From contig NZ_FONV01000004.1 of assembly GCF_900113015.1 (NCBI RefSeq), positions 434,001 to 498,000 on the forward strand: 64,000 bases of DNA. The letters run 5' to 3'. Below the pieces are notes generated by a model. It was not told where the DNA came from, made no database searches, and saw only the letters and a list, made by a program, of their open reading frames with translations. Each line of letters begins with the position of its first letter. The first letter of the stretch is position 1. This document shows positions 24,065-32,772 of this stretch, piece by piece. The stretch comes from Actinoplanes philippinensis (GTDB taxonomy: Bacteria > Actinomycetota > Actinomycetes > Mycobacteriales > Micromonosporaceae). The position numbers and the translations under genes are program-made.

Positions 24065-25222
24065 GTGAACACTCCCGTCACCATCATCGGCGCCGGCCTG
24101 GGCGGTCTGGTCCTGGCCCGAGTCCTGCACCTGAACGGCATCCCGGCGGCGGTCTACGAGGCCGAGCCCACGCCCACGGCCCGGTCGCAGGGCGGCATGC
24201 TCGACATCCACGACTACAACGGGCTGCTCGCGATCGAGGCGGCCGGCCTCACCGCCGAGTTCCGCGGGATCGTCCTGGAGGGCCGGCAGGCGTTCCGGTT
24301 CCTCGGCACGGACGGCACGGTCCTCTTCGAGAAGGACGACGACGGCTCCGGCGGACGCCCCGAGGTGCAGCGCGGAGACCTGCGGCGGATTCTGCTCGAC
24401 GCGCTTCCGGACGGCACGGTCCGCTGGGGCGCCAAGGCCGACACGGTCCGCGGCCTCGGTGACGGGCGCCATGAGGTCACCTTCGCCGACGGGTCGACAG
24501 TGCGGACCGATCTGCTGGTGGGGGCCGACGGCGCGTGGTCGCGGATCAGGCCGCTGCTGTCCGCCGCCACGCCGGAGTACACCGGTGAGTCGTACATGGA
24601 GACGTTCCTGCACGACACCCCGGCCCGGCACCCGGCCGTCGCCGCGACGGTCGGCGCCGGAGCGATGTACGCGCCGTCGGCAACCGAGGGTATCGTCGCG
24701 CACCGGGAGAGCGGCGGAACCGTCCACACCTACGTCTCGCTCGTCCGGCCGCTCGACTGGTTCGCCGGCATCGACTTCGACGACCCGGCCGCGGCCGCCG
24801 CCCGGATCGCGAGGGAGTTCGACGGCTGGGCGCCGGAGCTGACCGCGCTGATCACCGAGGCCGACCGCGGGCCGATTCCGCGCCCGCTGCACACCCTGCC
24901 GCTCGGCCACCGGTGGGATCGGGCGCCGGGCGTGACGCTGCTGGGTGACGCCGCACACCTGGTCGCCCCGAACGGCGAGGGCGCCAATCTGGCCATGCTC
25001 GACGGCGCCGATCTGGGCCGGGCGCTGGCCGCCCATCCCGGCGACGTCGAGACCGCGCTCGCGGAGTACGAGCAGGCGATGTTCCCGCGTACCGCCGAGG
25101 TCCCGTCCGGTGAGGAGCTGATGGCCAGCTTCTTCGGCGACAACCCGCCCGAGGGACTGCTCGCCGAACTCGGCGCCCTTCCTACCGCGTCGGACGACCG
25201 CCCTGGGCGTACGCCGCGGTGA
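24065..25222 (+). CDS. FAD-dependent monooxygenase (TetX-like)
   Basis: A 385-residue flavoprotein of the aromatic-hydroxylase fold. The ADP-binding GAGLGGLVLARVL, the middle VGADGAWSRIRPLL and the flavin-contacting GDAAHLVAPNGEGAN are all intact. The MLDIHDYNG stretch and VQRGDLRRILLDAL resemble TetX-type tetracycline-inactivating and related monooxygenases. It would hydroxylate an aromatic or polyketide substrate with NADPH and O2. The GTG at 24065 has GGAGGAG four bases upstream. It overlaps the convergent SARP-type regulator gene by 41 bp. The drug substrate is not established. Confidence 0.88.
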   Translation: MNTPVTIIGAGLGGLVLARVLHLNGIPAAVYEAEPTPTARSQGGMLDIHDYNGLLAIEAAGLTAEFRGIVLEGRQAFRFLGTDGTVLFEKDDDGSGGRPEVQRGDLRRILLDALPDGTVRWGAKADTVRGLGDGRHEVTFADGSTVRTDLLVGADGAWSRIRPLLSAATPEYTGESYMETFLHDTPARHPAVAATVGAGAMYAPSATEGIVAHRESGGTVHTYVSLVRPLDWFAGIDFDDPAAAAARIAREFDGWAPELTALITEADRGPIPRPLHTLPLGHRWDRAPGVTLLGDAAHLVAPNGEGANLAMLDGADLGRALAAHPGDVETALAEYEQAMFPRTAEVPSGEELMASFFGDNPPEGLLAELGALPTASDDRPGRTPR

Positions 25223-28200
25223 ACCCGTCCTGACCCAGCGCGGCCGTCGCCCGGCGGGTGAGTTCGCGGACCTGCGGGTCGGTACGGTCGTGGGCTCCGC
25301 GCAGCCGGGCGGCGACACCCAGGAGCACCGCCGACTCGTGGGGCCGCCCGCGCCGGTCGGCCACCGCGGCCCGCTGCACCGTCAGCCGGGCCAGCAGCGG
25401 CAGTTCCCCGGTCGCCTCGGCGGCCGCCGTCGCCACCGCCAGCGCCCGCTCCGCGCCGGGCGGGTCGTCGCGCGCGAGCAGGTACGCCGCCCGGGTGCCG
25501 CTCAGCAGCGCCCGGGCGTGACCGCCGGGGAACACGGTGGCGGCGGACAGGCCCCGCTCGGCGGCGTCGAGCAGGTCACCGGCCCGGTCCAGGTCACCGA
25601 GCGTCACCCGCAGGGCCGCCTCGTGCACGTCGACGAGGACCAGCATCTCCGTCGAGGAGGCGCGCATGGCACGGGCGCGGGCGGCATCGAGCGTCGCGGC
25701 GGCCTCGCCGGTGTCGCCGCGGCGCAGGTGCAGGTCGATCCAGCGCAGGTCGCCGTAGAGCTGGTCGCTGAGGCCGAGCGCGCCGAACCTGCCGGTCAGC
25801 GTCCGGGCCTCGGTCAGGTCGGCCAGGGCGCCGTCCAGGTCGTCGTATCGCCGGAGCATCGCGCGCATCGGCAGCACGGCGGCCCGGGCCCACTCGTCGC
25901 CGGCGTGGTGGAGGTGGTCCAGGGCCGCCTCCACGTGGTGGCGCATCCGGTCGAGGGCGCCGGTGTTCTCGGCGATCTCGGCCCGGAACATGTGCGCCAG
26001 CCCGGCCGACCACCGATCCTCACCGTCGGCGAGGCGCTCGAAGGCGGGCAGCGCGGCCCGCTCGTCCTGGAGGAACAGCAGGATCGCGCCCAGCAGCCGG
26101 AAGAGGCCCGGCAGGTCCGGGCGGGCGAGCAGCCGGCCGGCCAGCTCACGCATCTCCGCCCGGTCGCCGGCCGCCTCCGCCGTGGAGATGCCGGACAGCA
26201 GGTCGGCCCGGTTGAGCAGGTGGGCGGCGCGGGCACAGTCACGGGCGACCGAGGGCTCGCCGCCCGGCACCGCGAGCGCCGCCCCCAGCCAGTACGCGCC
26301 GTCGGTGTGCCGGCCCCGCATCTGCCAGTACCAGGTCAGGTCGAGCGCGAGCGTGATCGCGCCGGCCGCATCGCCGCTGGCGCACCGGTGGTGGAGGGCG
26401 GCGAGCGTGTTGTCGTACTCGGCGTCGACGGTCCGGAGGGCGGCCGGCTGGCCGGGGCCGCGTAGCCGGGGATCCTGTTCGGACATCAGTGCGGCGAAAT
26501 ATGCGGCGGCCCGATCGCGGGTCTCGTCGAGGGCGCCGGTCTCGGCGAGGCGCTCACGGCCGTACTCCCGGATGCTCTCCAGCATGCGATAGCGGCCGGT
26601 GGCCGGATCGAGGTGCAGCAGCGACCTGTCGACGAGCGAGGCCAGGAGGTCCGCGACGTCCGTGCCGCCCGGGCAGACCGCGGTCGCCGAGCCGGTGGTG
26701 ACGGTGCCGGGCAGCACGGCGATGCGTTCCGCGACGGCACGTTCGCCGGCGTCGAGCAGATCCCAGCTCCACGCGATCACGGCGCGCAGAGTGCGGTGCC
26801 GGGGCGACGCGGCACGGCTGCCGGTGCCGAGCAGGCGGAAGCGGTCGGCGAGCCCGTCGGCCAGATCGGGCAGCGCCAGGGTCCGCAGGCGGGCGGCGGC
26901 CAGCTCCAGCGCGAGGGGCATCCCGTCGAGGCCGCGGACGAGACGCACCACATGCGGCAGTGTCGTCTCGTCGACCTGGAAGTGCGGGCGGACGGCGGCG
27001 GCCCGCGCGGCGAACAGGCGGACCGAGGCGGCGTCCCGGGCCCGCGTGACGTCGTCGTCCGGGCCGGGCAGCGCGAGCGGGCCCAGCGGGACGAGCCCTT
27101 CGCCGTCGACGGTGAGCGGTTCCCGGCTGGTGGCGAGCACCCGGAGGCCGGGACAGCGGGGCAGCAGCGTCGCGAGCAGGCCGGCCACCGCGTCGATCAG
27201 ATGCTCGCAGTTGTCCACCAGCAGCAGGACGTCCCGGCCGCTGAGCTCGGCGAGCAGGAGATCGAGCTCGGCGCCGACGGCGCGGCTGAGCGGGCCGCCG
27301 GTGCGCGGGCCGATCGCGGCGAGCACGGCCGCGGGGGTCTCGGCCGGGTCGGTGACGGAGGCGAGGTCGACGAGGCGGACACCGTCGCGGTGCTCGGGAC
27401 GGAGGCGGTGGGCGGCCTCCAGCGCGAGGCGGGTCTTGCCGGCGCCACCGGGTCCGACCACGGTGGCCAGCCGGCCGGCACGCAGCAGCTCGGCGATCCG
27501 GTCGAGGTCGTCGTCGCGGCCGATGAAGCTGGTCAGGGGCGTCGGAAGGGCCACGGGCGCGGCGGCCGGGAGAGCGGGCGCGGGGACGGCGGCCGGGAGG
27601 ATGGGCCCGGGGGCGGCGGCCGGGAGGATGGGCGCGGGGGCGGCGGCCGGGAGGATGGGCGCGGGGACGGCGGCCGGGAGGGTGGGCGCCGGCCGGGCGG
27701 GTGCGGGTCGTAGCAGGCGCAGGTGCCGCTCGCGCAAGGCGGTGCCCGGATCGGCGCCGAGGCCGTCGGCCAGTGCCTCGCGGACCCGCTCGTAGACGGC
27801 GAGGGCCTCCGCCTGCCGGCCCAGCGCGGCGAGCGCATCGATCAGCGACGCGGCCGCCCGCTCGTGCGCGGGATGGTCCGCCACCAGCCCGGACAGCCGG
27901 GCGGCAGCGGCCTCGGCCCGTCCGGCGGACAGCTCGGCCCCGGCGAGATCGGTGACCACCTCGACGGACGTCTGCGCCAGCCGCGTCGCGACGGCGGGCG
28001 CGACCGCGGCGATCACCGCGGGCTCGACGCCGGGCCGGTCGCCCCACAGCGCCACCGCCTCGGCCAGGGCCGCCTCGCGGCCGTCGGCGGCGAGTCTCTC
28101 GAACCGCACGGCGTCGACGTCGGACGCCGCCACGGCCAGCCGGTATCCACCCGCGACCGCCTCCACGACCGCGGGATCCGGGGCGTCCGGGCCGAGCGCG

Positions 28201-28430
28201 CGGCGCAGCCGGGAGACGAGTCGCTGCAGGGTGTGCGCCGGGTCGGCGGGCGGCTCGTCGGCCCACACCGCGTCGATCAGCACCGCCGGTGGGACCGCCC
28301 GGCCACCGGCCAGGGCCAGCCGGACGAGCAGGCTCCGCAGCCGGGCGCCCGGCACGGCCAGGGCGGTGTCACCGCGGGCGACGCGGAAGGCGCCGAGCAG
28401 CGTGACCCGTAGCCGTGTGCCGCCGTCCAT
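25182..28430 (-). CDS. AfsR/SARP-type regulator: wHTH-BTAD-STAND ATPase-TPR
   Basis: A 1082-residue regulator. Residues 1-95 form an OmpR-like winged helix (TRLRVTLLGAFRV, SLLVRLAL, DAVWADEPP). About 100-240 is a bacterial transcriptional activation domain. A proline/alanine repeat linker follows, then an NB-ARC/STAND ATPase with Walker A GPGGAGKTRL (near 327) and VLLLVDNCEH. TPR-like helical repeats fill the rest. This is the architecture of AfsR-like activators of secondary metabolism. The ATG at 28430 begins the winged helix; more upstream codons are unsupported. Three 11-bp-spaced heptads lie in the divergent promoter region. Confidence 0.92.
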   Translation of the reverse strand: MDGGTRLRVTLLGAFRVARGDTALAVPGARLRSLLVRLALAGGRAVPPAVLIDAVWADEPPADPAHTLQRLVSRLRRALGPDAPDPAVVEAVAGGYRLAVAASDVDAVRFERLAADGREAALAEAVALWGDRPGVEPAVIAAVAPAVATRLAQTSVEVVTDLAGAELSAGRAEAAAARLSGLVADHPAHERAAASLIDALAALGRQAEALAVYERVREALADGLGADPGTALRERHLRLLRPAPARPAPTLPAAVPAPILPAAAPAPILPAAAPGPILPAAVPAPALPAAAPVALPTPLTSFIGRDDDLDRIAELLRAGRLATVVGPGGAGKTRLALEAAHRLRPEHRDGVRLVDLASVTDPAETPAAVLAAIGPRTGGPLSRAVGAELDLLLAELSGRDVLLLVDNCEHLIDAVAGLLATLLPRCPGLRVLATSREPLTVDGEGLVPLGPLALPGPDDDVTRARDAASVRLFAARAAAVRPHFQVDETTLPHVVRLVRGLDGMPLALELAAARLRTLALPDLADGLADRFRLLGTGSRAASPRHRTLRAVIAWSWDLLDAGERAVAERIAVLPGTVTTGSATAVCPGGTDVADLLASLVDRSLLHLDPATGRYRMLESIREYGRERLAETGALDETRDRAAAYFAALMSEQDPRLRGPGQPAALRTVDAEYDNTLAALHHRCASGDAAGAITLALDLTWYWQMRGRHTDGAYWLGAALAVPGGEPSVARDCARAAHLLNRADLLSGISTAEAAGDRAEMRELAGRLLARPDLPGLFRLLGAILLFLQDERAALPAFERLADGEDRWSAGLAHMFRAEIAENTGALDRMRHHVEAALDHLHHAGDEWARAAVLPMRAMLRRYDDLDGALADLTEARTLTGRFGALGLSDQLYGDLRWIDLHLRRGDTGEAAATLDAARARAMRASSTEMLVLVDVHEAALRVTLGDLDRAGDLLDAAERGLSAATVFPGGHARALLSGTRAAYLLARDDPPGAERALAVATAAAEATGELPLLARLTVQRAAVADRRGRPHESAVLLGVAARLRGAHDRTDPQVRELTRRATAALGQDGFTAAYAQGGRPTR
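27561..27695 (-). repeat. Five 27-bp repeats coding a Pro/Ala linker
   Basis: GGCGGCCGGG recurs at 27561, 27588, 27615, 27642 and 27669, a period of 27 bp or nine residues. On the coding strand the unit reads as variants of ILPAAAPAP. The repeats form the flexible linker between the BTAD and ATPase domains of the regulator, and copy number could vary by slippage without a frameshift. Confidence 0.85.
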
Positions 28431-28477
28431 CCACAGATCTTCGCGCGGTCCGCCGCCGGGCCTCGCGGTGGGGGCGA

Positions 28478-28506
28478 TGTCCGTGCGGTGTCCGAGGCAT
28501 GTCAGC
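28478..28506. promoter_or_regulatory. Heptad direct repeats, probable SARP-binding site
   Basis: TGTCCGT (28478-28484), TGTCCGA (28489-28495) and TGTCAGC (28500-28506) are spaced exactly 11 bp apart, one DNA turn, with 4-bp spacers. Three heptads at this spacing are the classical SARP-binding pattern. A possible -10, CAGGCT (28516-28521), starts nine bases after the last heptad, close to the known geometry. The orientation favours activation of the DUF998 gene at 28555. Confidence 0.62.
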
Positions 28507-28554
28507 GCCGGCCCGCAGGCTCGGGGCACCGAACCACCCGTCGAAAGGATCATC

Positions 28555-29190
28555 GTGACCGACGTCAGGCAGCGTCCCGCGGCCGCGGGGGCTCTCCTCG
28601 CCAGCGGCATCGTCTATTTCACCGGCGAGTTCGTCACCGCCGCGGCGTGGAGCGATCCGCCCTACAGCTACACCCACCACTTCATCAGCGACCTCGGCGT
28701 CCACGGGCCGCTCACCGCGTTCGGGCAGTACATGTACTCCCCGCTCGCGGCCGTGATGAACACCGGCATGGGGTTGACCGGCCTGGCCGTCCTGGCCGGA
28801 GTCGCCCTGCTGAAAGGACTGTCCCGCGGCCTTCGGGCGGCCACCGTCGCCGCGGCCGTCGTGCTGGCGGCCGGCATGCTGCTGGTGGCGCTCTTCCCGG
28901 GAGACGGGGACAGCGGCTATCACGGGCTCGGCGCCATCCTGGCGTTCGTCTCCGGCAACGTGCTGATCGTCCTGCTCGGCCGGGCACATCGGCCGCTCGG
29001 GATGAGCCCCGGGACCGGCCGCCTGCTGACGGCGGCCGGGGCGCTCGGCATCCTCTCGCTGGTGGTCTTCGCCACGGTCGTGACCTCGGGCCCGGGCCTG
29101 CTCATCGGCCTGTTCGAGCGAGGGATCATCTATTCGTTCCTGATCGGCTTCATGCTCGTGGGGGCGCGGCTGCGCCGGGGCCGCGCCTAG
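28555..29190 (+). CDS. DUF998 membrane protein
   Basis: A 211-residue protein with six predicted helices. It has the DUF998 features of an early SYTHHFISDLG loop, GVHGPLTAFGQYMYSPLAAVMN, and the later LVALFPGDGDSGYHGLGA. The function of the family is unknown. The GTG at 28555 follows GAAAGGA at a good distance. It is divergent from the SARP-type regulator with the heptad repeats in front, making it the most likely direct target. Its stop shares CTAG (29187-29190) with the convergent GDPD gene. Confidence 0.85.
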   Translation: MTDVRQRPAAAGALLASGIVYFTGEFVTAAAWSDPPYSYTHHFISDLGVHGPLTAFGQYMYSPLAAVMNTGMGLTGLAVLAGVALLKGLSRGLRAATVAAAVVLAAGMLLVALFPGDGDSGYHGLGAILAFVSGNVLIVLLGRAHRPLGMSPGTGRLLTAAGALGILSLVVFATVVTSGPGLLIGLFERGIIYSFLIGFMLVGARLRRGRA

Positions 29191-30182
29191 CGTCCGCCGG
29201 CGAGCGGGGCGATCACGTCGGTACGGTTGGTCCACAGCCAGCCCGACCAGCCGGACGGGACCGCGTCGAGATCCTCGGGCTGGTCGAAACCCTCCGACCA
29301 GTCGCCCTCGCCGCCCACCAGGATCACCCGGGTGTCGACGTCGCGCATCCGGTCGACGAACAGGTTCGGCCAGCCCCACAGGTACTGCCCGTAACGCCGG
29401 GGCAGGTGCAGCTCGGTGCGCCGGCAGCTGTCCGCGACGTGGCCGGTCCAGCCGGTCGCCAGGTAGTCGACCAGGCAGTCCTTCATGATCGCCCGCGAGG
29501 TGGCCCGTACCTGCGGCAGACGGGAGCGGACGGCCTGCACCGAGTGGTCACCGCCGTACACGCTGATGGTCGTCAGGCGCTCGGCGGGCAGCGTGGCCAG
29601 GTAGCCGGCGAGGGCCGTGCCGTCGGCCGGGTCGTCGTCCTTCAGGTCGATCAGCAGCTCCCGGCCGGGAAACGCGGCCACCACCTCCTGCGCCGTGGGC
29701 AGCAACCCGACCGCCGTGCCCCGCAACGGATGGGTGGCGCCGTTGTCGGCGGTGTAGCCGTAGCCCAGGTCGAGACGGCGCAGCTCGGCGAGGGTGTGGT
29801 CGGCGACCCGGCCGGTCCCGTCGGTACGGCACTCCAGCACCGGATCGTGGAAGACCGCCAGCTGCCCGTCGGCGGTCAGCTGCACGTCGAACTCGACCAT
29901 GTCGGCGCCCACGTCGAAGGCGGCCCGCATCGACACGATCGTGTTCTCCACATAGGTGTGGCCGGGCGGGTGGATCCGGGTCGCCGTGCAGGTGTCGTTC
30001 CCCACTCCGTCGAGCGGGAACGTCTGGGCGAGGCCCCGGTGCGCGAGCAGCGACGGCCGGCCCTCCCCGCCGCCCCGCAGCGCCGAGGAGTTGCCGGCCC
30101 ACAGACCCGCCACGACCAGCAGCGCCACCGCCAGTGTCAGCCACAGTCGACGGACCCACCGGCGCGGTTTCGCTTCACGCAT
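29187..30182 (-). CDS. Membrane-anchored or secreted glycerophosphodiester phosphodiesterase
   Basis: A 331-residue enzyme with a basic start and one N-terminal hydrophobic segment (LWLTLAVALLVVAGLWAG), either an anchor or an uncleaved signal. The GDPD motifs are LLAHRGLAQTFPLDG, ENTIVSMRAAFDVGADMVEFDVQLTADG and LAVFHDP. The catalytic histidine pair (HRG and HDP) and the metal-binding EFD are present. It hydrolyses glycerophosphodiesters or related lipid products outside the cytoplasm. The C-terminal half contains KDCLVDYLATGW and two further cysteines, perhaps disulfide-bonded. Confidence 0.9.
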   Translation of the reverse strand: MREAKPRRWVRRLWLTLAVALLVVAGLWAGNSSALRGGGEGRPSLLAHRGLAQTFPLDGVGNDTCTATRIHPPGHTYVENTIVSMRAAFDVGADMVEFDVQLTADGQLAVFHDPVLECRTDGTGRVADHTLAELRRLDLGYGYTADNGATHPLRGTAVGLLPTAQEVVAAFPGRELLIDLKDDDPADGTALAGYLATLPAERLTTISVYGGDHSVQAVRSRLPQVRATSRAIMKDCLVDYLATGWTGHVADSCRRTELHLPRRYGQYLWGWPNLFVDRMRDVDTRVILVGGEGDWSEGFDQPEDLDAVPSGWSGWLWTNRTDVIAPLAGGR

Positions 30183-30204
30183 CCGGAAACTATGGCAGAG
30201 GACG

Positions 30205-32682
30205 TCAAACGAACTCGACGAAGCCGTCGGTGCCGTGGATCCGGATCCGGGCGCCGTCCTCGATCAGGGTGGTCGCGTTCTCGACACCGACGACGGCGGG
30301 CAGGCCGTACTCGCGGGCGATCACCGCGCCGTGCGTCATCTGCCCGCCCACCTCGGTGACCAGGCCCGCGATCGTCACGAAGGCGGGCGTCCAGCTGGGA
30401 TCGGTGCTGGTGGTGACCAGGATGTCGCCCGGTTCCAGGCCGGCGTCGGCGACGTCGAGGACGACCCGGGCACGGCCCTCGACGGTGCCGGCCGAGACGG
30501 GCAGCCCGGCCAGCGCGCCGGGTGGCAGGTCACCGCGACGGTACGCGCCGTGCACGGCCTCGCCGTCGGAGGTCAGCACGCGCGGGGCGGTCAGCGTCGC
30601 GTACCCCGCGAAGTCCTCCCGCCGCTGCCGGATCAGCTCCCGGTCGGCGTGCGCGGTGTGCACGACGTCGCGGAACTCGGGCAACGTAAGGAAGTAGACG
30701 TCCTCCGGCTCGTCGATCACCCCGGCCGCGGCCAGCCGGCCCGCTTCGGCCAGCAGCGCCCGCTTGTAGATGAAGTAGCGGTTGACCAGGTAGTACTTCG
30801 GGAACTCGCGATAGCCGATGAACGTGCGGAGCCGGTCGATCTGCTGTTTCGTCTCGGCCGCCCTGGCCTCGCCGCCGGGCAGCTCACGCAGCCGGGCCAG
30901 CAGCTCGGTCTCCTTGCCGAGCGCCTCCCGGCGGCCCTGCTCGAAACGGCGGGCGGCCTCCCCCGGCTCGGCGTTGCGGATGTTGCTCAGCAGCATCGGC
31001 ACGATCGCGGCCGGTTCCTCGCTCCACCGCGGACGGGTGATGTCGATCTCGCCGACGCAGCGCGCGCCGTAGACGTCGAGGAACCCCTGGATCGCCTCCC
31101 GCGCCTCACGGCCGCCGGTCACCTCCGGCAGGCGGTCCAGGCCGCGGCCCTCTTCGAGGAGATCAACGACCTGGGGGTACGCCCGGAGCACGTCCGCCAC
31201 GTCCAGGAGCGCCATCCCCATCTCCGAGGTGACGTTGCCCGGCGCCGAGCGGGTCAGCACGTCGGCCGCGTTCTTCTCGCCGAGCCACTCCTCGAGGTGC
31301 TCGTTGAGCCACCAGGTGGCCTCCATGCCCGCCATGATCGCCGGCATGTTGCGCGGGTCGAACAGCATCTGCCGGATCTCCTGGACGTCCGCGAGCACGA
31401 AGTCCAGCAGCTCGGGGCCGCTCTTCGTGGCGATGTCCCGCTCCAGCGCCGCCAGCATCGACCGCCGGTGCTCGACCAGCTCGGCGACGACGGCCGGGTC
31501 GTTCGGCGGCGCCTCGGCCGCGCTCGGCCCGGGCACCGGCGGGCGGCCGCCGTCGTCGGCGAGCGGGACGAAACCGCTGTCGACGACACTGCGCAGGGCG
31601 TCGCCCATCAGCGGGTCCGACTTGGTCATGGCGGCCAGCAGGCCCGGCCCGACCCGCCCGGTCACGTCGACGAACAGCCGGCCGCCCGCGTCGTGCATGT
31701 GGCCCGGCGACGTCAGTTTCCACACCGACAGGCCCAGCGGTTTCATCGCCTCGGTCATCATCTGCTGGTGGCCGACCGAGACGTACACCCGTGGATTGTC
31801 GTCGGGCGCCTCCGGGACGGGGAAAAGCGTGGTGATCGGACGGCTCTGCACGATCGCGAAACCGTCGTCGTCCAGGCACCATTCGATGTCCTGCGGGGTC
31901 CCGAAATGGGCCTCCAGTCGTCGGGCGAGCTCGTTCAGCCGTACGATTTCCGCGTCGTTGAGAACCGGAAGGTGCTGCTGCCCGGCGGCGATCGCCTCCG
32001 GTGCGGTGCCGCCTCCGGGCGTGGGTGTGATCCGCAGCCTTTTCGTGGCGATCTCCCGGGTGATGATCTCGCCGTCGCGGACCTTGTAGACGTCGGCGTC
32101 GACCAGGCCGGAAACCAGCGCCTCACCGAGCCCGAAACCGGCGTCGATGGAGGTGATCCGCCGATTGCCGGTGACCGGATCGGCGGTGAAGACGATTCCC
32201 GAGGCGCGCGGGAAAATCATCCGCTGCACCACGACGGCCATCCGCACAGCGCCGTGATCGATCCCGTTGCGCTGCCGGTAGGCGACCGCCCGGTCGGTGA
32301 AGAGCGAGGCCCAGCACCTGGCCACGTGGACGGGAACCGCGTCCGCCGGCACGTTGAGGAAGGTGTCGTGCTGGCCGGCGAACGACGCCGTCGCCGAATC
32401 CTCGGCGGTGGCGCTGGAGCGCACCGCATAGGTGTGACCGGGTGCGATGGCGTCATGGATCGCCGCCGCCAGATCGTCCGGAGGGACCACCGGATCGTCG
32501 GGGGCCAGCCCTTTCTCGAAAGCGGGCGCGACCCGATCGAAAGCCGCGGTCGTGACCACGAATCCGGGCGGCACCCGGACCCCGTCGATCCGCAGCAGCT
32601 GCCCCAGATGTGCCCCTTTGCCTCCGGCGATCGCGACCTGGTCCCGGTCGATCTCGTCCAGATTCATGACGTAGCGGGTCAC
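30205..32682 (-). CDS. rph: Rifamycin phosphotransferase (Rph-type, PEP-synthase-like)
   Basis: An 825-residue three-domain enzyme. The N-terminal ATP-grasp region holds GGKGAHLGQLLRI and RSSATAEDSATASFAGQHDTFLN, then comes the rifamycin-binding middle domain. The C-terminal swivelling domain has GGQMTHGAVIAREYGLPAV with catalytic His784. The enzyme transfers the beta-phosphate of ATP to the C21 hydroxyl of rifamycins. Length and layout fit Rph (about 830-870 residues) better than PpsA. The GTG at 32682 is chosen because AGAGGA lies nine bases upstream; a GTG at 32700 is also in frame. The 19-20 bp RAE upstream supports rifamycin induction. Confidence 0.9.
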   Translation of the reverse strand: MTRYVMNLDEIDRDQVAIAGGKGAHLGQLLRIDGVRVPPGFVVTTAAFDRVAPAFEKGLAPDDPVVPPDDLAAAIHDAIAPGHTYAVRSSATAEDSATASFAGQHDTFLNVPADAVPVHVARCWASLFTDRAVAYRQRNGIDHGAVRMAVVVQRMIFPRASGIVFTADPVTGNRRITSIDAGFGLGEALVSGLVDADVYKVRDGEIITREIATKRLRITPTPGGGTAPEAIAAGQQHLPVLNDAEIVRLNELARRLEAHFGTPQDIEWCLDDDGFAIVQSRPITTLFPVPEAPDDNPRVYVSVGHQQMMTEAMKPLGLSVWKLTSPGHMHDAGGRLFVDVTGRVGPGLLAAMTKSDPLMGDALRSVVDSGFVPLADDGGRPPVPGPSAAEAPPNDPAVVAELVEHRRSMLAALERDIATKSGPELLDFVLADVQEIRQMLFDPRNMPAIMAGMEATWWLNEHLEEWLGEKNAADVLTRSAPGNVTSEMGMALLDVADVLRAYPQVVDLLEEGRGLDRLPEVTGGREAREAIQGFLDVYGARCVGEIDITRPRWSEEPAAIVPMLLSNIRNAEPGEAARRFEQGRREALGKETELLARLRELPGGEARAAETKQQIDRLRTFIGYREFPKYYLVNRYFIYKRALLAEAGRLAAAGVIDEPEDVYFLTLPEFRDVVHTAHADRELIRQRREDFAGYATLTAPRVLTSDGEAVHGAYRRGDLPPGALAGLPVSAGTVEGRARVVLDVADAGLEPGDILVTTSTDPSWTPAFVTIAGLVTEVGGQMTHGAVIAREYGLPAVVGVENATTLIEDGARIRIHGTDGFVEFV

Positions 32683-32738
32683 CGCTGACCGTCCTCTCAC
32701 CTTGCGGGCAGAAACGAAGCGATTCTGCGCGCTCCCCC

Positions 32739-32758
32739 GGGTCTTGCGGCAAGATCCC
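32739..32758 (-). promoter_or_regulatory. Rifamycin-associated element (RAE) of rph
   Basis: On the plus strand the site reads GGGTCTTGCGGCAAGATCCC, an imperfect inverted repeat with arms CTTGC and GCAAG around G. This matches the conserved RAE found upstream of rifamycin-inactivating genes in actinomycetes, which mediates induction by rifamycins. It lies 57-76 bp before the rph start. A possible -10 on the minus strand, TAAGCT (32775-32770), is just upstream, so the RAE would overlap the start of the transcript. Confidence 0.82.
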
Positions 32759-32772
32759 CCATCCGCTATAGC

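Noticed and set aside
25182..28430. Secondary-metabolite gene cluster marked by the SARP-type regulator and monooxygenase
   Set aside because: No synthase, synthetase or other core biosynthetic gene is within the window on either side.
29956..32688. A 2.7-kb open frame on the plus strand opposite rph
   Set aside because: It is an antisense shadow of a clearly conserved enzyme gene in high-GC DNA, and its translation is arginine/glycine-rich without domains.
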